From positions 1,860,001-1,924,000 of the forward strand of contig NZ_CP054143.1 of NCBI RefSeq assembly GCF_013284055.1: a stretch of DNA of 64,000 nt. The letters run 5' to 3'. The stretch comes from Deefgea piscis. GTDB taxonomy: Bacteria > Pseudomonadota > Gammaproteobacteria > Burkholderiales > Chitinibacteraceae. Under the pieces are notes generated by a model that saw nothing but the letters and a program-made list of their open reading frames with translations, made no database searches and was not told the DNA's origin. Every line of letters begins with the position of its first letter. Position 1 is the first letter of the stretch. A program made the translations under genes and the position numbers. Below, in pieces: positions 55,258 to 63,410 of this stretch.

Positions 55258-56106
55258 ATGGCAAGAAAGAAAAACTCTGGGGCTTTAGAGGATTTGTTTG
55301 AAATTGCAGCAATGCTGCCATGGTGGTGCGGAGCGCTGCTGGCAGTTAGTTCATATTTTTTCTTGCATCACTATGCCGTGCGCGAAATTGCTTTAGCAAC
55401 GACACCAAGCCAAGCTGGTCAAATGATGGTTGGGCAGATGACTAAAACCATGGCGAGCGTATTTCAGTATGTTCTACCGCTTGTATTTGGTGCTGGAGCG
55501 ATTGCCTCATATCTTGGGCGTGAAAAACGAAAAGGACTGGCAAAAGCTGTCGCTGATAACCCTTCACGTAACGCCTTGGGAGAAATGAGCTGGCAAGAGT
55601 TTGAAATGCTGGTGGGTGAAGCTTTTCGCCAGCAGGGCTATCAAGTTCATGAGACTGGTGGTGGCGGAGCTGACGGTGGGATAGATTTGGTATTAAAGCG
55701 TGGCAGTGAAGTTTTTGTAGTTCAATGCAAGCAGTGGCGTGCGTACAAAGTTTCAGTCAATGTAGTTCGAGAATTATTCGGAGTGATGGCCGCGCAAAAT
55801 GCGACGGGTGGCTTTGTGGTGACTTCGGGCGAATATACCGCTGACGCGGTCCGTTTTGCGGAAGGTAGAAACATTGAATTGATCAATGGAACCGCACTGA
55901 AACGCATGCTAGATAAAGCGCGTGCGAGTGCTTCACTAGTTCAATCTAAGACAGCAGTAAAACTAAACTATCAAACAAGCCCAGACTGTCCAAAGTGTGG
56001 CGGCAGTATGGTTAAACGAATCGCCAAACAAGGCACTAATGCTGGTAATGAGTTTTGGGGGTGTCAATCGTTTCCGGCTTGTCGGGGAATACGTGCGATC
56101 GATTAA
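55258..56106 (+). CDS. Membrane-anchored Mrr-like nuclease with zinc ribbon
   Basis: A 282-residue protein in three parts. Two membrane segments lie at about 20-36 (PWWCGALLAVSSYFF) and 69-88. A restriction-endonuclease Mrr domain follows (about 110-225): SWQEFEMLVGEAFRQQGYQV, GGGGADGGIDLVL and VVQCKQW, giving the D ... QxK active site. The C-terminal zinc ribbon is CPKCGGSMVKR ... FWGCQSFPACRG, a topoisomerase-type finger. It starts 32 bases after res and may serve as an extra nuclease of the system. Confidence 0.85.
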   Translation: MARKKNSGALEDLFEIAAMLPWWCGALLAVSSYFFLHHYAVREIALATTPSQAGQMMVGQMTKTMASVFQYVLPLVFGAGAIASYLGREKRKGLAKAVADNPSRNALGEMSWQEFEMLVGEAFRQQGYQVHETGGGGADGGIDLVLKRGSEVFVVQCKQWRAYKVSVNVVRELFGVMAAQNATGGFVVTSGEYTADAVRFAEGRNIELINGTALKRMLDKARASASLVQSKTAVKLNYQTSPDCPKCGGSMVKRIAKQGTNAGNEFWGCQSFPACRGIRAID

Positions 56107-56226
56107 CTTTTAGAATGCAAAAAGTGATGTTCATATTCAAGTGTTATTGATTAATTGCTAGTTTTATCATTTAAGATTTCTGCGGATTGATAAGACGGAT
56201 GATCATAGCTTCAACAGGAAGATTGT

Positions 56227-57282
56227 ATGGGCATAAGCGTCCAAGTATTACATGCAAACCATGGTGACTGCATTCTCATTTCTCACCAAGTTGATCAAGC
56301 TACTTTTAATGTTCTGATTGATGGCGGCGATACGAAAACTTTTAAATACGGACCGCGGTTAAAATATAATGGACATCTGTGCAATATTTTAGATCAAATT
56401 AAAGGCAGAAAAGAACATATCGATTTGGCCATTTTAACCCACATAGATGATGACCATATTGGCGGATTGCTTCGGGCCTTTGAAGAGCAAGGCTACCTCC
56501 AAGATATGGTTAAAAGGGTATGGTTTAATTCATCAAAAAAAATAACCCAATATTTTGATCATTCTGAGATCAGTGAAAATAATGTTTATTTACGAAATAT
56601 TTCACCGGAGACTGGGATTAAGAAGGGTAAAGAACTTGAACTTTTGTTGGATGAAATTGAGTGTAAACGTGAGCCAATAATAATATCCGGTCAAGTCCTA
56701 GAAGTAGGGCCTTTTACATTCAAAATTTTGTCTCCAAACAAAGCTAATCTCGAAAAGTTGTTATGCGTCTGGCCGTGTGAAGGGAGGACTTCAGAAACCG
56801 CAGGAGCGCAGAATGATCATTCTCTTAGTTTTGAGGAGATTTTAGCCGTTGATGATTTTTGCGGGGATCCATCTAAGACGAATGGAAGTTCCATTGGCTT
56901 TATTGTTGAAGCCGATGAAAAGGCTATGCTGTTCTTAGGTGATGCTCATGATAAAACTATTGTGGAGAGTCTCCAAAATCTCAGATATAGCCGCGAGAAA
57001 AAATTACACGTGGATCTAGTAAAAATTTCACACCACGGAAGTCAGTACAACACCAGCCCTGAATTTCTAGCGATGATTGAAGCTAAAAATTATTTGATAT
57101 CCACTGATGGATTACATCATGGGCATCCAGATAAGCGAACTATCGCAAGAATCATTAATTCAAATCCAAATGCTGTTATCTCTTTTAATTACGTACGGCC
57201 TATTAAAAGTCTGCTTTTGCCGCAGGAATACGATAAATTTTCTGATCAACTGCAACTACTAACTAATAGAATTAAGCTTTGA
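56227..57282 (+). CDS. Metallo-beta-lactamase-fold hydrolase (Lamassu effector candidate)
   Basis: A 351-residue MBL-fold protein resembling the ComEC hydrolase domain. Motifs are VLHANHGDCILI, the metal site LTHIDDDHIGG (HxDxDH, about residues 77-82), FLGDAHD (about 237) and ISHHGSQYNTS (about 260). The second His of the usual HxHxDH is Asp, as in related families. It is the first of four tight genes; the next starts 1 base after its stop. By analogy to hydrolase-type Lamassu systems it may be an effector. The substrate is unknown. Confidence 0.82.
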   Translation: MGISVQVLHANHGDCILISHQVDQATFNVLIDGGDTKTFKYGPRLKYNGHLCNILDQIKGRKEHIDLAILTHIDDDHIGGLLRAFEEQGYLQDMVKRVWFNSSKKITQYFDHSEISENNVYLRNISPETGIKKGKELELLLDEIECKREPIIISGQVLEVGPFTFKILSPNKANLEKLLCVWPCEGRTSETAGAQNDHSLSFEEILAVDDFCGDPSKTNGSSIGFIVEADEKAMLFLGDAHDKTIVESLQNLRYSREKKLHVDLVKISHHGSQYNTSPEFLAMIEAKNYLISTDGLHHGHPDKRTIARIINSNPNAVISFNYVRPIKSLLLPQEYDKFSDQLQLLTNRIKL

Positions 57283-57283
57283 T

Positions 57284-58555
57284 ATGAATATGTATGAGTT
57301 AATTTCGACATATTGTGTAATGGTTAATGAGGCTAGTGGCGTACTCGTAAGCGCGATGTCCAGCCAGTATTCGTATGTTTTAACAGCTCGTCATGCGTTA
57401 AAAGAAACGAATACGTTGACCGATTATGTTGGCAATGCCATGAATGTCATCGACGTACATCAGCATCCCGATGCTGCTTTTGACTGTGCAATTATCAAAG
57501 TTGATTATGTGCCTAACATCAAGCAAACATGTTGTTCTGCTAGTACGGTCAATCATAATGACAAACTTATGTTCGCGGGCTTTCCTGAGCTTAGTAGACG
57601 TGAACTGGAAAAAATTAAGCATTGGGATGGAGAGTTCACTAGTATCACCAATGAGTTATTTATTTTTACTGCCGAGGGAATTCCGTCAGTAGAACTAATA
57701 AATGGTATGTCAGGTGGTGGTGTCTACTATTTATGTGAAGGCCGCGCTTATCTCATTGGTGTTGAGTGCAGCATGGATGGGACGGACGTACTTGAAATGT
57801 TTGGGCGTTTACGATGTAACAGCTTGCGCCGCTTTGAAGATATCACTAGTCACTTCAGTCTCAGTCCAATTCTGCCTGGCTATTTAGAGTGTTTTTCGTC
57901 CCTAAAAGATCGAATTTTCGAATTCAATGTTGTTGAACCATTAAATATAAATAAATTAAAAGAAAAGCTACTTTCAGTAGCTGATCTGCTTGTCACAAAC
58001 GGATTGCCTGCACCTTATAAATTAATGATGCAGTACAGAATGAGTTTATTGCTGGCTCATGAGCATGAAAGCGCAATTCAAGATAGCGCTCTTTGGGAGG
58101 CGTATTTCGAATTTCTGATTATATGCGCGATTATTGATAATGTAGTAGTTATTGATGAAAAATATCTTAGTGGTTTAGAGGGAAAAAGAAGAATTGTTTA
58201 TTCCCGGAGTGAGAAAAATTGGTTGTGTAGTCTTGCGGATATTTTAAAAGCAGCCAAAAATACTTTAGATGCAGAAGGAACAATTATCGTTAATTCGCCG
58301 CAAGAAAATGCACAAATATCACCACCTCCGTCGTACTTAGCCAATATCATTGATGATATTTCATCTGTGCCCACAGATGGAGCACTTCTGCAAATTGACA
58401 ATATCAGTGAGAGTATTTACAAAACTTATGCAATTACGCATTTGAAGGGATTACGAAACAAATGTGTTATTGAAAATGAGTGGGATTATAAAGAATTGCC
58501 TGCCAGTCAGCTCCTGACACATTTCAAGGGTAAATACAATGCATTTGTCAAGTAA
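57284..58555 (+). CDS. Trypsin-like protease-domain protein (second effector candidate)
   Basis: A 423-residue protein. The N-terminal half is a chymotrypsin-fold peptidase: YVLTARHAL (His), AFDCAIIKVD (Asp) and INGMSGGGVYY (Ser, GxSGG, about residue 144). The second half is helical with no named domain and may bind the ATPase complex. It overlaps the following gene by 17 bases. Protease and MBL hydrolase beside an SMC-like ATPase matches the protease/hydrolase type of Lamassu. Confidence 0.8.
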   Translation: MNMYELISTYCVMVNEASGVLVSAMSSQYSYVLTARHALKETNTLTDYVGNAMNVIDVHQHPDAAFDCAIIKVDYVPNIKQTCCSASTVNHNDKLMFAGFPELSRRELEKIKHWDGEFTSITNELFIFTAEGIPSVELINGMSGGGVYYLCEGRAYLIGVECSMDGTDVLEMFGRLRCNSLRRFEDITSHFSLSPILPGYLECFSSLKDRIFEFNVVEPLNINKLKEKLLSVADLLVTNGLPAPYKLMMQYRMSLLLAHEHESAIQDSALWEAYFEFLIICAIIDNVVVIDEKYLSGLEGKRRIVYSRSEKNWLCSLADILKAAKNTLDAEGTIIVNSPQENAQISPPPSYLANIIDDISSVPTDGALLQIDNISESIYKTYAITHLKGLRNKCVIENEWDYKELPASQLLTHFKGKYNAFVK

Positions 58556-59153
58556 AGAATATGATGTTGGATTTTTGACCTCCGAGTTTAAGGAGGTTAA
58601 ATTCAAACTTTTCGCGTCGGGTGAAGACCTTTTTATGACTTGTATTGCTTGTTGGTGTGAGCAAGCTAACGACGTTGTCCACAACTGGCGTGCGATGCAG
58701 AGTATTTTATCTGCATACTTTCAACCAAGCGGTAATTTGGCCAAATGGAATATTTATCTTGTGTTTTTTTGCGCGGAACAACTACCACTTAACGAGAAAT
58801 ATATCATTCAAAATGATAAATATTCAGCGAGAAAGGTTGTTCTTGATGGAATGAATAAACTTCCGACCCTAGAAGAGGCCGAGAAGATTATAAATAATGA
58901 ATTACTTGGGGCGGATCTGTCTATCAAAGAAATTCAGATTGCAGGTAAGATGGAGGAAACTGAAAAGACTATCAGTAACGGAGTCCTCAATACCAATCTA
59001 AAAAACAAAGAAGCTCAGAGCAGTGCTAAACATACAAGTAATTGTGCACTCGTAAAACTAATTAGCGGTGCTCCTTTGGACATGTCTGCTAGCTCAAAAT
59101 CAAAACGTGCAACTATCATTAACAATATTATTGAGCTTGTAAATACAAAATGA
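58539..59153 (+). CDS. LmuC / ABC-3C middle component-like protein
   Basis: A 204-residue protein. Its N-terminal 80 residues (FTSEFKEV-like start, FMTCIACWCEQANDVVHNWR, WNIYLVFFCAEQLPLNEKYI) fit the small middle component of three-component ABC systems. The remainder is charged and repetitive, with two similar stretches around EKIINNELLGADLSIKEIQI and EKTISNGVLNTNLKNKEAQS, a likely internal duplication. It overlaps both neighbours. Its role should be to link the ATPase to the effectors. Confidence 0.7.
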   Translation: MHLSSKEYDVGFLTSEFKEVKFKLFASGEDLFMTCIACWCEQANDVVHNWRAMQSILSAYFQPSGNLAKWNIYLVFFCAEQLPLNEKYIIQNDKYSARKVVLDGMNKLPTLEEAEKIINNELLGADLSIKEIQIAGKMEETEKTISNGVLNTNLKNKEAQSSAKHTSNCALVKLISGAPLDMSASSKSKRATIINNIIELVNTK

Positions 59154-62100
59154 AGATTAAAAAAGTTGAGATTGAAGGTTTTCGTGCCTACAAACTCAAA
59201 AAAGATGGCATTTTTAATTTTACGATAGATGGGGTTCAACCCTCCAATTTTATTGCTATCTATGCACCTAACGGATTTGGTAAAAGTTCATTTTATGATG
59301 CTGTAGAGTGGGCACTTACTAACAATCTAGAACGGTATTTAAGAGATCAGAATAAAAGAAATAATGAGCAAGCGGCAAAGAGTACCAAGATTTCGGGTGT
59401 TCCACAGTATATTTTACGTAATAAAGATGCTGAGATTGGTAGTGCTACATCGGTGACTGTGAGTACGACAAAAAAAACATTCACTCGAAGTTTAGGTACT
59501 ATTAGGCATGATTCACGGGATTTCCGGTTTAGTGAGCAGGATACTGAAAAGAACTCTGAGGTATTTCGAAGCATCATTCTTTCTCAAGATGGCATTGACC
59601 GTTTTCTGAGAGAAGTGAAGCCTCAAGAGCGGTACGTTCTTTTCATGGAATCCTTTGGTGGAGAGTCTGAGCAACTGCGTCGAGAAATTACAGCTTTACG
59701 TCTAGATAATTTTAATTTGCTAGATGAATTACAGCAGGAAATCACTCATCTAGAAACTCAGCTTCTAGTCCCCGTGGATGAGTCTATATTCGATATATTT
59801 AATTCTACAGCCATGAGCCTTAATAAGGCTGGAGAGTCTGTAAAGATTGTTGCGCGTGATTTTTCTGCTGCGATGGAACATGAAATATTGGCTGCTATAG
59901 TTACGCGTATCCATGAATTAAATGCAATTCGTGATAAGCAATTGATGTTAAAGAGCGAGCTGAGTAGTCAGCTATCTCGACTTCCTGAGATTCAACATAG
60001 CTTAGATTCCTTAGAAGAACTGAAACCTCGTTTAGTCAAGCTGCAAAAGGGAGTTGAGGATTCTCAGCGAAATAGAGACTTACACCATATCCTAGATATG
60101 TGTGTAAAGAAACTTCAGCTAGAAAGTCAAAATGCTGAATCATTAAGTAAAATCACAGCTATTATACCTAATTATATTATCGACTTGAAGCAAGTGCAGG
60201 ATATTGAATGCAACAAGCTAGTTGTAACAAAAAAGAAAGATGAAGTTATTGCTAGATTGACAGAGCTTGATGCCTCGGAAAAACTACATAATAGCCAAAT
60301 ACTAGCTACTGATAAAAATAACTTAGAATTACGGAGTCTGCTGGAAGAATCTGATGAGATCTATAAAGAGATATCTTCATTTCAGTTTAAAGTTAAATTC
60401 CTTGAAAATTTTTTGATTGAAAAAACTGCAGAAATTAATGGCAGGAGAATTGATAAAAGTAGAGTCGAGATTGAGAGTAATAAGCTATCGAATGTTGAGG
60501 TAGATATTCATTCGCTTCTATCTCTAGATATAAATATATTAAATTTGGACGAGCAAGAGTTATTTAGGATAAAACTAGTTGCGAGCCAGCTAAATTCACT
60601 TGAGGCTCAAGAACAGAATATACGACGTGTTCAGGAGACAGTCACCAAGCAGATGGGATTGGTTGAGCATCTTGTTCAATTAGGCTTGGAATATGTTAGT
60701 GCCGTGCAGACAGATGTATGCCCTCTCTGCCAGACTAAATATTCTTCATCTGAAGCACTAAAAGCTATAGTTGAAGGGAATTTACTCGTTTCAGAGTTGG
60801 GAGCAGTAAATGCGAAAGAATTAGAGGAGTTTAAAAGATTAGAAGGAATATTGAAAAAAGAAATAGATTTAATATTAACAGAAGTCCAAGCGAAAAAGAC
60901 TGAACGTAATGTTGAAATGCAGACTAAATTAGCAGATCTTGGGGAGAAAATTTCAGTTCTGGAGCATGATAGAGATATCATAAAAAGTAAAATTATTAGT
61001 GCTCAGCAACGTATTGCAGATTTACACGCGAAGGTTTTAAATCTTAATCAAGAAGATCTCGTGCATAGGCTTAATCATGAAATTAAAGAACTTGCTTGTT
61101 TTAAGAGCGAAACTGAAAGTAATTTAGTGACAATAAAAAAAACTGTTGCAGAGCTAAAAGTCCTATTAAGTGGCTTCGATGGAGAGCTATCTAAATCTAG
61201 TAGTCAAGTTCAAAGCATCAACGCCATGCCGTATTTTTTTCAGGTTGGGAAATTTATTGAAGAAAATAGCATAGCTCATGAAAACTTGAAAGAGGAGCAT
61301 AGTAGGCTACTTCAACAGTGCTTAAATAATAGAGATGCGTTAGTTCAACAAAAAGATGAAGTATCTGAAAAAATTAAAATTTTACATGAAATTATGCTAC
61401 AGGATGGGAGCTTGATAGAGTTTGGTTCTCTAGTTGTAATGAAGGAGGCAATTGAGCAAGACGTTGTTAATTTAGAGCTGAAGGTTAATTCATTTTTTGT
61501 TCGACAAAAACAGATATTATCTACTGAAGTTGAATATAACTTAGATCTTGTTCGAACTGCTATCGTCGAAGAAATTGAGAAGATTGATCAAAGTTTGTCA
61601 GAAATTTTGGAAAAAAATAATAAATTTGACTTGCTTCAGTTGCAGCTTGAGGCATTTAAGCTCTTTTTTAAAAATCTAGCGTCCCAAAAATCACTAACTG
61701 AATTAAAAATAAAGCAAAAGCAGCATTTGCAAGTGCAGCAAGTACTGGAATCAGAGCTTGATGTAATTTTAGCTGAGCTTCACAATAGAATTGATTCATT
61801 CTTCTATGCTGATTTGATTAATGCAATTTATAGTAAGATAGATCCTCATCCATCTTTTAAGAAGGTAGAATTTACTTCGGATTTCTCAAATCCTGAACGG
61901 CCTGGTTTAAATATTGTTGTAACAGATGAAAAGAATTATTCCATATCTCCGAATCTTTACTTCAGTGCAGCCCAGCTTAATATTCTTAGCCTTAGCGTGT
62001 TCCTGGCAAGAGCCCTGCATGCAAAAGACAATAAAGGTGATTCACTGGATGTGATTCTTATCGATGACCCTATCCAGTCTATGGATTCAATTAATGTACT

Positions 62101-62272
62101 TGCGACCATTGATCTACTGAGAAATATTTCATTGCAATGTGATAAACAAATTATTATATCAACGCATGATGAGAATTTTTTTGGGTTATTGCAGAAAAAA
62201 ATTCCATCTGAAATATTTGACTCGAAATTTCTTAAGTTGAAAAGTTTCGGAGTTGTAACCCCGGTGGTGTAA
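59150..62272 (+). CDS. SMC-like ATPase with zinc hook (LmuB / ABC-3C ATPase)
   Basis: A 1040-residue Rad50/SMC-type protein. Walker A is YAPNGFGKSSF (about residue 43). Long coiled coils run at about 190-500 and 545-880, with CPLC at the tip (about 524; DVCPLCQTKYSSSEAL), a Rad50-like zinc hook. The C-terminal half of the ATPase has the signature SAAQLNILSLSVFLARAL and Walker B VILIDDPIQSMD, then IIISTHDENF. It is the sensor-ATPase of Lamassu/ABC-3C systems and detects foreign DNA ends or structures. Its start overlaps the previous stop (ATGA). Confidence 0.88.
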   Translation: MKIKKVEIEGFRAYKLKKDGIFNFTIDGVQPSNFIAIYAPNGFGKSSFYDAVEWALTNNLERYLRDQNKRNNEQAAKSTKISGVPQYILRNKDAEIGSATSVTVSTTKKTFTRSLGTIRHDSRDFRFSEQDTEKNSEVFRSIILSQDGIDRFLREVKPQERYVLFMESFGGESEQLRREITALRLDNFNLLDELQQEITHLETQLLVPVDESIFDIFNSTAMSLNKAGESVKIVARDFSAAMEHEILAAIVTRIHELNAIRDKQLMLKSELSSQLSRLPEIQHSLDSLEELKPRLVKLQKGVEDSQRNRDLHHILDMCVKKLQLESQNAESLSKITAIIPNYIIDLKQVQDIECNKLVVTKKKDEVIARLTELDASEKLHNSQILATDKNNLELRSLLEESDEIYKEISSFQFKVKFLENFLIEKTAEINGRRIDKSRVEIESNKLSNVEVDIHSLLSLDINILNLDEQELFRIKLVASQLNSLEAQEQNIRRVQETVTKQMGLVEHLVQLGLEYVSAVQTDVCPLCQTKYSSSEALKAIVEGNLLVSELGAVNAKELEEFKRLEGILKKEIDLILTEVQAKKTERNVEMQTKLADLGEKISVLEHDRDIIKSKIISAQQRIADLHAKVLNLNQEDLVHRLNHEIKELACFKSETESNLVTIKKTVAELKVLLSGFDGELSKSSSQVQSINAMPYFFQVGKFIEENSIAHENLKEEHSRLLQQCLNNRDALVQQKDEVSEKIKILHEIMLQDGSLIEFGSLVVMKEAIEQDVVNLELKVNSFFVRQKQILSTEVEYNLDLVRTAIVEEIEKIDQSLSEILEKNNKFDLLQLQLEAFKLFFKNLASQKSLTELKIKQKQHLQVQQVLESELDVILAELHNRIDSFFYADLINAIYSKIDPHPSFKKVEFTSDFSNPERPGLNIVVTDEKNYSISPNLYFSAAQLNILSLSVFLARALHAKDNKGDSLDVILIDDPIQSMDSINVLATIDLLRNISLQCDKQIIISTHDENFFGLLQKKIPSEIFDSKFLKLKSFGVVTPVV

Positions 62273-62680
62273 TCCCCTACCAAACCAGCTCATTTTAAGT
62301 AGAAATTTCTCGCAGTCTTTGAGGAGATTCTACATGAAAGCAGCACGTTACCCTTTTACGTTGCGTAGCTGCAAAAAATAGAGCGTGGATCCACGGTTGC
62401 GCTGATTGTGGGTTAGCCGAATATGTGATCAACATGTAACTAAATTTTATTGGTATGGACATTTTACTAAAGTTGGATTGAAAAATTGCACAAATCATGG
62501 ACATTAAGTCAAAGAAGGGCAAGGCATGAGTTCTCATTGTATTTAGCACTTGTCCATGGGTCGTTAACACGCACTTACGTTTCAAGCCGCGGTTTAGCGA
62601 CTTAAGTGTTTTTTGGGGTTTGCTGATGTTTAGTTTGCCCGCCGCGTTTGCGTGGCAGGCGAACCAATCGTCAACAGACC
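62273..62680. other. Island right border, no clear gene
   Basis: Nothing here codes convincingly. Two TGGACATT words (62456-62463, 62498-62505) repeat a word from the left border. A long hairpin lies at 62632-62661: TTTGCCCGCCGCG and CGTGGCAGGCGAA around TTTG, 10 of 13 paired and the rest G-T compatible in RNA. Confidence 0.5.
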
Positions 62681-62686
62681 CAAGAT

Positions 62687-62722
62687 TAAGCCCGATTCTC
62701 TTTGGAGTAATCGGGCTTTTTT
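62687..62722 (+). terminator. Plus-strand terminator beyond the island
   Basis: AAGCCCGATT (62687-62696) pairs with AATCGGGCTT (62708-62717), followed by seven T. It closes whatever is transcribed through 62600-62690; no coding gene there is recognised. Confidence 0.88.
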
Positions 62723-62779
62723 TATGCACAATGAGATTGTCTCGGTGGCGGTCATTATGATGATTTTTATCGCAGGCAT

Positions 62780-62808
62780 AAAAAAACGAACCCATGGGTT
62801 CGTTTTTT
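62780..62808. terminator. Bidirectional terminator after infA
   Basis: AAAAAACGAACCCATGGGTT continues into CGTTTTTT as one perfect palindrome with A and T flanks. It serves infA on the minus strand and could stop plus-strand readthrough. Confidence 0.9.
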
Positions 62809-62872
62809 TAATGACGTATTACCCTGCAGCACTTGTTTGATAAGTGCTGGAGCAATATACCTAGCCGATTAA

Positions 62873-63136
62873 TTAACGACGGCGGAATTGGTTATTGCGC
62901 GCAGGAGCAGGGCGATCATCTTTATGGCGGAAGCTCACGCGGCCTTTGGTTAAATCATAAGGCGACATTTCAACCGTTACACGGTCACCCGCGATAATGC
63001 GGATGTGGTTTTTACGGATTTTGCCTGAGGCATAGGCCGTGATTTCGATACCATTTGTCAGGGTGACACGAAAGCGAGTGTCCGGGTAAACCTCGGCCAC
63101 TACACCTTCCATTTCTACAACGTCTTCTTTTGACAT
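62873..63136 (-). CDS. infA: Translation initiation factor IF-1
   Basis: An 87-residue OB-fold protein: [49 protein letters not shown] and [14 protein letters not shown]. These are the typical IF-1 blocks. The C-terminal basic extension ([13 protein letters not shown]) makes it longer than the 72-residue ribosomal-operon type, as in the second infA of many betaproteobacteria. IF-1 binds the 30S A site at initiation. It stands alone between terminators. Confidence 0.95.
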   Translation of the reverse strand: MSKEDVVEMEGVVAEVYPDTRFRVTLTNGIEITAYASGKIRKNHIRIIAGDRVTVEMSPYDLTKGRVSFRHKDDRPAPARNNQFRRR

Positions 63137-63217
63137 TTACTTTTCCAGTTCTTGCACATAAGCAATTGAATACGGAGCCTGCCGCTGCAATACCTATCAA
63201 AGGTCGCTCTCGGCAGT

Positions 63218-63234
63218 CTCCCGCAATGCGGGAG
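63218..63234. repeat. Tight palindrome upstream of infA
   Basis: CTCCCGCA and TGCGGGAG around a single A, 82 bases upstream of infA. An operator-like palindrome or an RNA hairpin; no T tract follows. The rest of 63137-63410 has no gene. Confidence 0.55.
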
Positions 63235-63410
63235 TGTGATCTATGCGGGAATAGCCGAACTTGCGAACGATCAGATGCCGGACATAGGCTAATTTGTAGC
63301 AAATAAAGGCGTTAGCAACTTATTTGCCTGCGTGTTACGGCCAATCTACAGAAGGGCGGTTCACGAACAGCCCTACACTATACAGGTATTTTGCCTGCTG
63401 CAACAGCCAA

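Larger units (their letters stand above)
36577..62505. mobile_element. Defence island carried by a tyrosine-recombinase element
   Basis: The stretch between ybiT and infA contains a four-gene recombinase module at its left end and only defence-type or transposon genes after it. TGGACATT occurs at 36577-36584 and again at 62456-62463 and 62498-62505, and I use these as working edges. The exact ends are not proven. The base and codon use of the cargo is visibly more A+T-rich than the flanks. The interval 36559-36919 has inverted repeats and no convincing gene. Confidence 0.6.

Noticed and set aside
62295-62795. 166-codon minus-strand frame at the right border
   Set aside because: Its sequence spans a plus-strand terminator and a palindromic terminator and resembles no protein family.
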